Shown here piece by piece: positions 63,516-64,000 of a stretch of DNA of 64,000 bases. The translations under genes were made by a program, and so were the position numbers. Under the pieces are notes generated by a model. The model was not told the DNA's origin. It searched no databases and saw only the letters and a list, made by a program, of their open reading frames with translations. Position 1 is the first letter of the stretch, and each line of letters opens with the position of its first letter. This DNA is from Ruegeria atlantica (lineage in GTDB: Bacteria > Pseudomonadota > Alphaproteobacteria > Rhodobacterales > Rhodobacteraceae). The stretch covers positions 310,093 through 374,092 of the forward strand of contig NZ_CYPU01000039.1 of assembly GCF_001458195.1 (NCBI RefSeq), in the 5' to 3' direction.

Positions 63516-64000
63516 CGGATATCATGTAACCCGCACCTCGAACCGTTTCAATCAATGGCGGCCTGTCGCCTTCATCCAGCTGGCGGCGCAGCTTTGATAT
63601 ATGGACGTCGACCACGTTGGTATTCGGGTCGAAATGATAATCCCAGACACCTTCCAGCAGCATTGTGCGCGATACAACGCGGTTCTTCCGGCGCAGAAAG
63701 AATTCAAGGATCTGGAACTCACGCGGGGTCAGGGAAATCTCTTGCCCGTCGCGGGTGACCTTGCGGGTCAACAGATCCATCTCAAGATCGCGGCAGGTCA
63801 GCGTCGCGGTTTCCTCGGATTCCTGAGGGCGTCGCAACAGGGCTTCGATCCGCGCATGCAGTTCCTGGAACGAAAACGGTTTGACCAGATAGTCATCCGC
63901 ACCCGAGCGCAGGCCCTTGACCCGTTCGTCAACCGCGCTCATCGCGGTCAGCATCAGGGTAGGGGTCTTGACCCCGGCCGCCCGCAAAGATCGGATCAGC
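63508..64000 (-). CDS. OmpR-family response regulator, 3' part
   Basis: The coding sequence runs off the right edge; the visible 164 residues are the C-terminal part. The receiver end has PTLMLTAMSAVDERVKGLRSGADDYLVKPF (Thr and Lys positions); the phospho-acceptor Asp lies beyond the window. The winged helix (ISLTPREFQILEFFLRRKNRVVSR and the recognition segment VVDVHISKLRRQL) is of the OmpR/PhoB type. Co-transcribed with and regulated by the sensor kinase next to it. Confidence 0.93.
   Translation of the reverse strand, partial: LIRSLRAAGVKTPTLMLTAMSAVDERVKGLRSGADDYLVKPFSFQELHARIEALLRRPQESEETATLTCRDLEMDLLTRKVTRDGQEISLTPREFQILEFFLRRKNRVVSRTMLLEGVWDYHFDPNTNVVDVHISKLRRQLDEGDRPPLIETVRGAGYMISDG

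Noticed and set aside
1-64000. Mobile elements, prophage, CRISPR, tRNA or rRNA genes
   Set aside because: No transposase or integrase genes, no regularly spaced direct repeats and no tRNA-like cloverleaf were noticed by eye. A tRNAscan or Infernal run would be needed to be certain about small RNAs.

Overview
This 64 kb window is a chromosomal segment of an alphaproteobacterium, most likely a marine member of the Roseobacter group (Rhodobacterales). The evidence is the moderately high GC, the densely packed short-overlap operons, a TRAP transporter, DUF6505 and DUF4444 proteins, the DUF4212/solute-symporter/Acs neighbourhood and a GTTC-N7-GTTC type SOS box. The genus is an inference. I saw no rRNA, tRNA, insertion sequence, prophage or CRISPR array. 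It reads as ordinary core chromosome with a few unusual small modules.

Layout. (1) 1-12.5 kb is a tungsten or molybdenum formate dehydrogenase locus. It holds the end of a tungstate-binding protein gene (tupA), a DNA-binding regulator that carries its own substrate-binding domain, and a long minus-strand operon: DUF3305, DUF3306, TorD-like chaperone, Tat-tagged small protein, FdhA, FdhB, FdhC, a WD40/cytochrome c fusion and a 41-residue membrane peptide. A polyferredoxin gene runs divergently, and a cytochrome c carrying what looks like a shrunken TupA domain follows. (2) 12.6-15.4 kb: Mrp-type Fe-S carrier ATPase, lipoate/biotin ligase-like protein, DUF6505 protein and flavin reductase. (3) 15.5-24.3 kb is an acetate module: membrane PAS/DnaQ-exonuclease protein, small membrane protein, cNMP/CBS/DUF294 protein, solute:Na+ symporter with its DUF4212 partner, adenylate kinase and acetyl-CoA synthetase. 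(4) 24.7-27.9 kb: a TRAP transporter. (5) 27.9-31.3 kb: arginine catabolism (arginase, CtlX-type hydrolase, ornithine cyclodeaminase) with a divergent Lrp-type regulator.

(6) 31.4-37.9 kb: MprF, an OprM/HlyD/DUF3302 efflux set, DsbB and a 51-residue DUF5993-like protein. (7) 38-40.6 kb: glpR/glpD. (8) 40.6-45 kb: an RND efflux pump. (9) 45.2-49.6 kb: methionyl-tRNA synthetase and a YqiJ-flotillin pair. (10) 49.6-58.9 kb: three MFS transporters, YceI, an orphan ImuA-like gene preceded by an SOS box, an aspartic protease, MarC, an ACT protein, an ABC-F protein and nucleoside diphosphate kinase. (11) 58.9-64 kb: a TfoX C-terminal domain protein, an apparent polyphosphate-linked operon (CHAD protein, ParA ATPase, CYTH protein) and a two-component system cut by the window edge.

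How the parts fit. The first 12.5 kb looks like one system: tungstate uptake, metal-responsive control, chaperones for a Tat-exported metalloenzyme, and several haem or Fe-S proteins to carry formate-derived electrons. The acetate block couples uptake to activation, and adenylate kinase next to Acs removes the AMP that Acs makes. The items I would look at first are the CHAD-ParA-CYTH operon, the LexA-box-controlled ImuA gene without ImuB, and the two chimeric cytochromes flanking the formate dehydrogenase.
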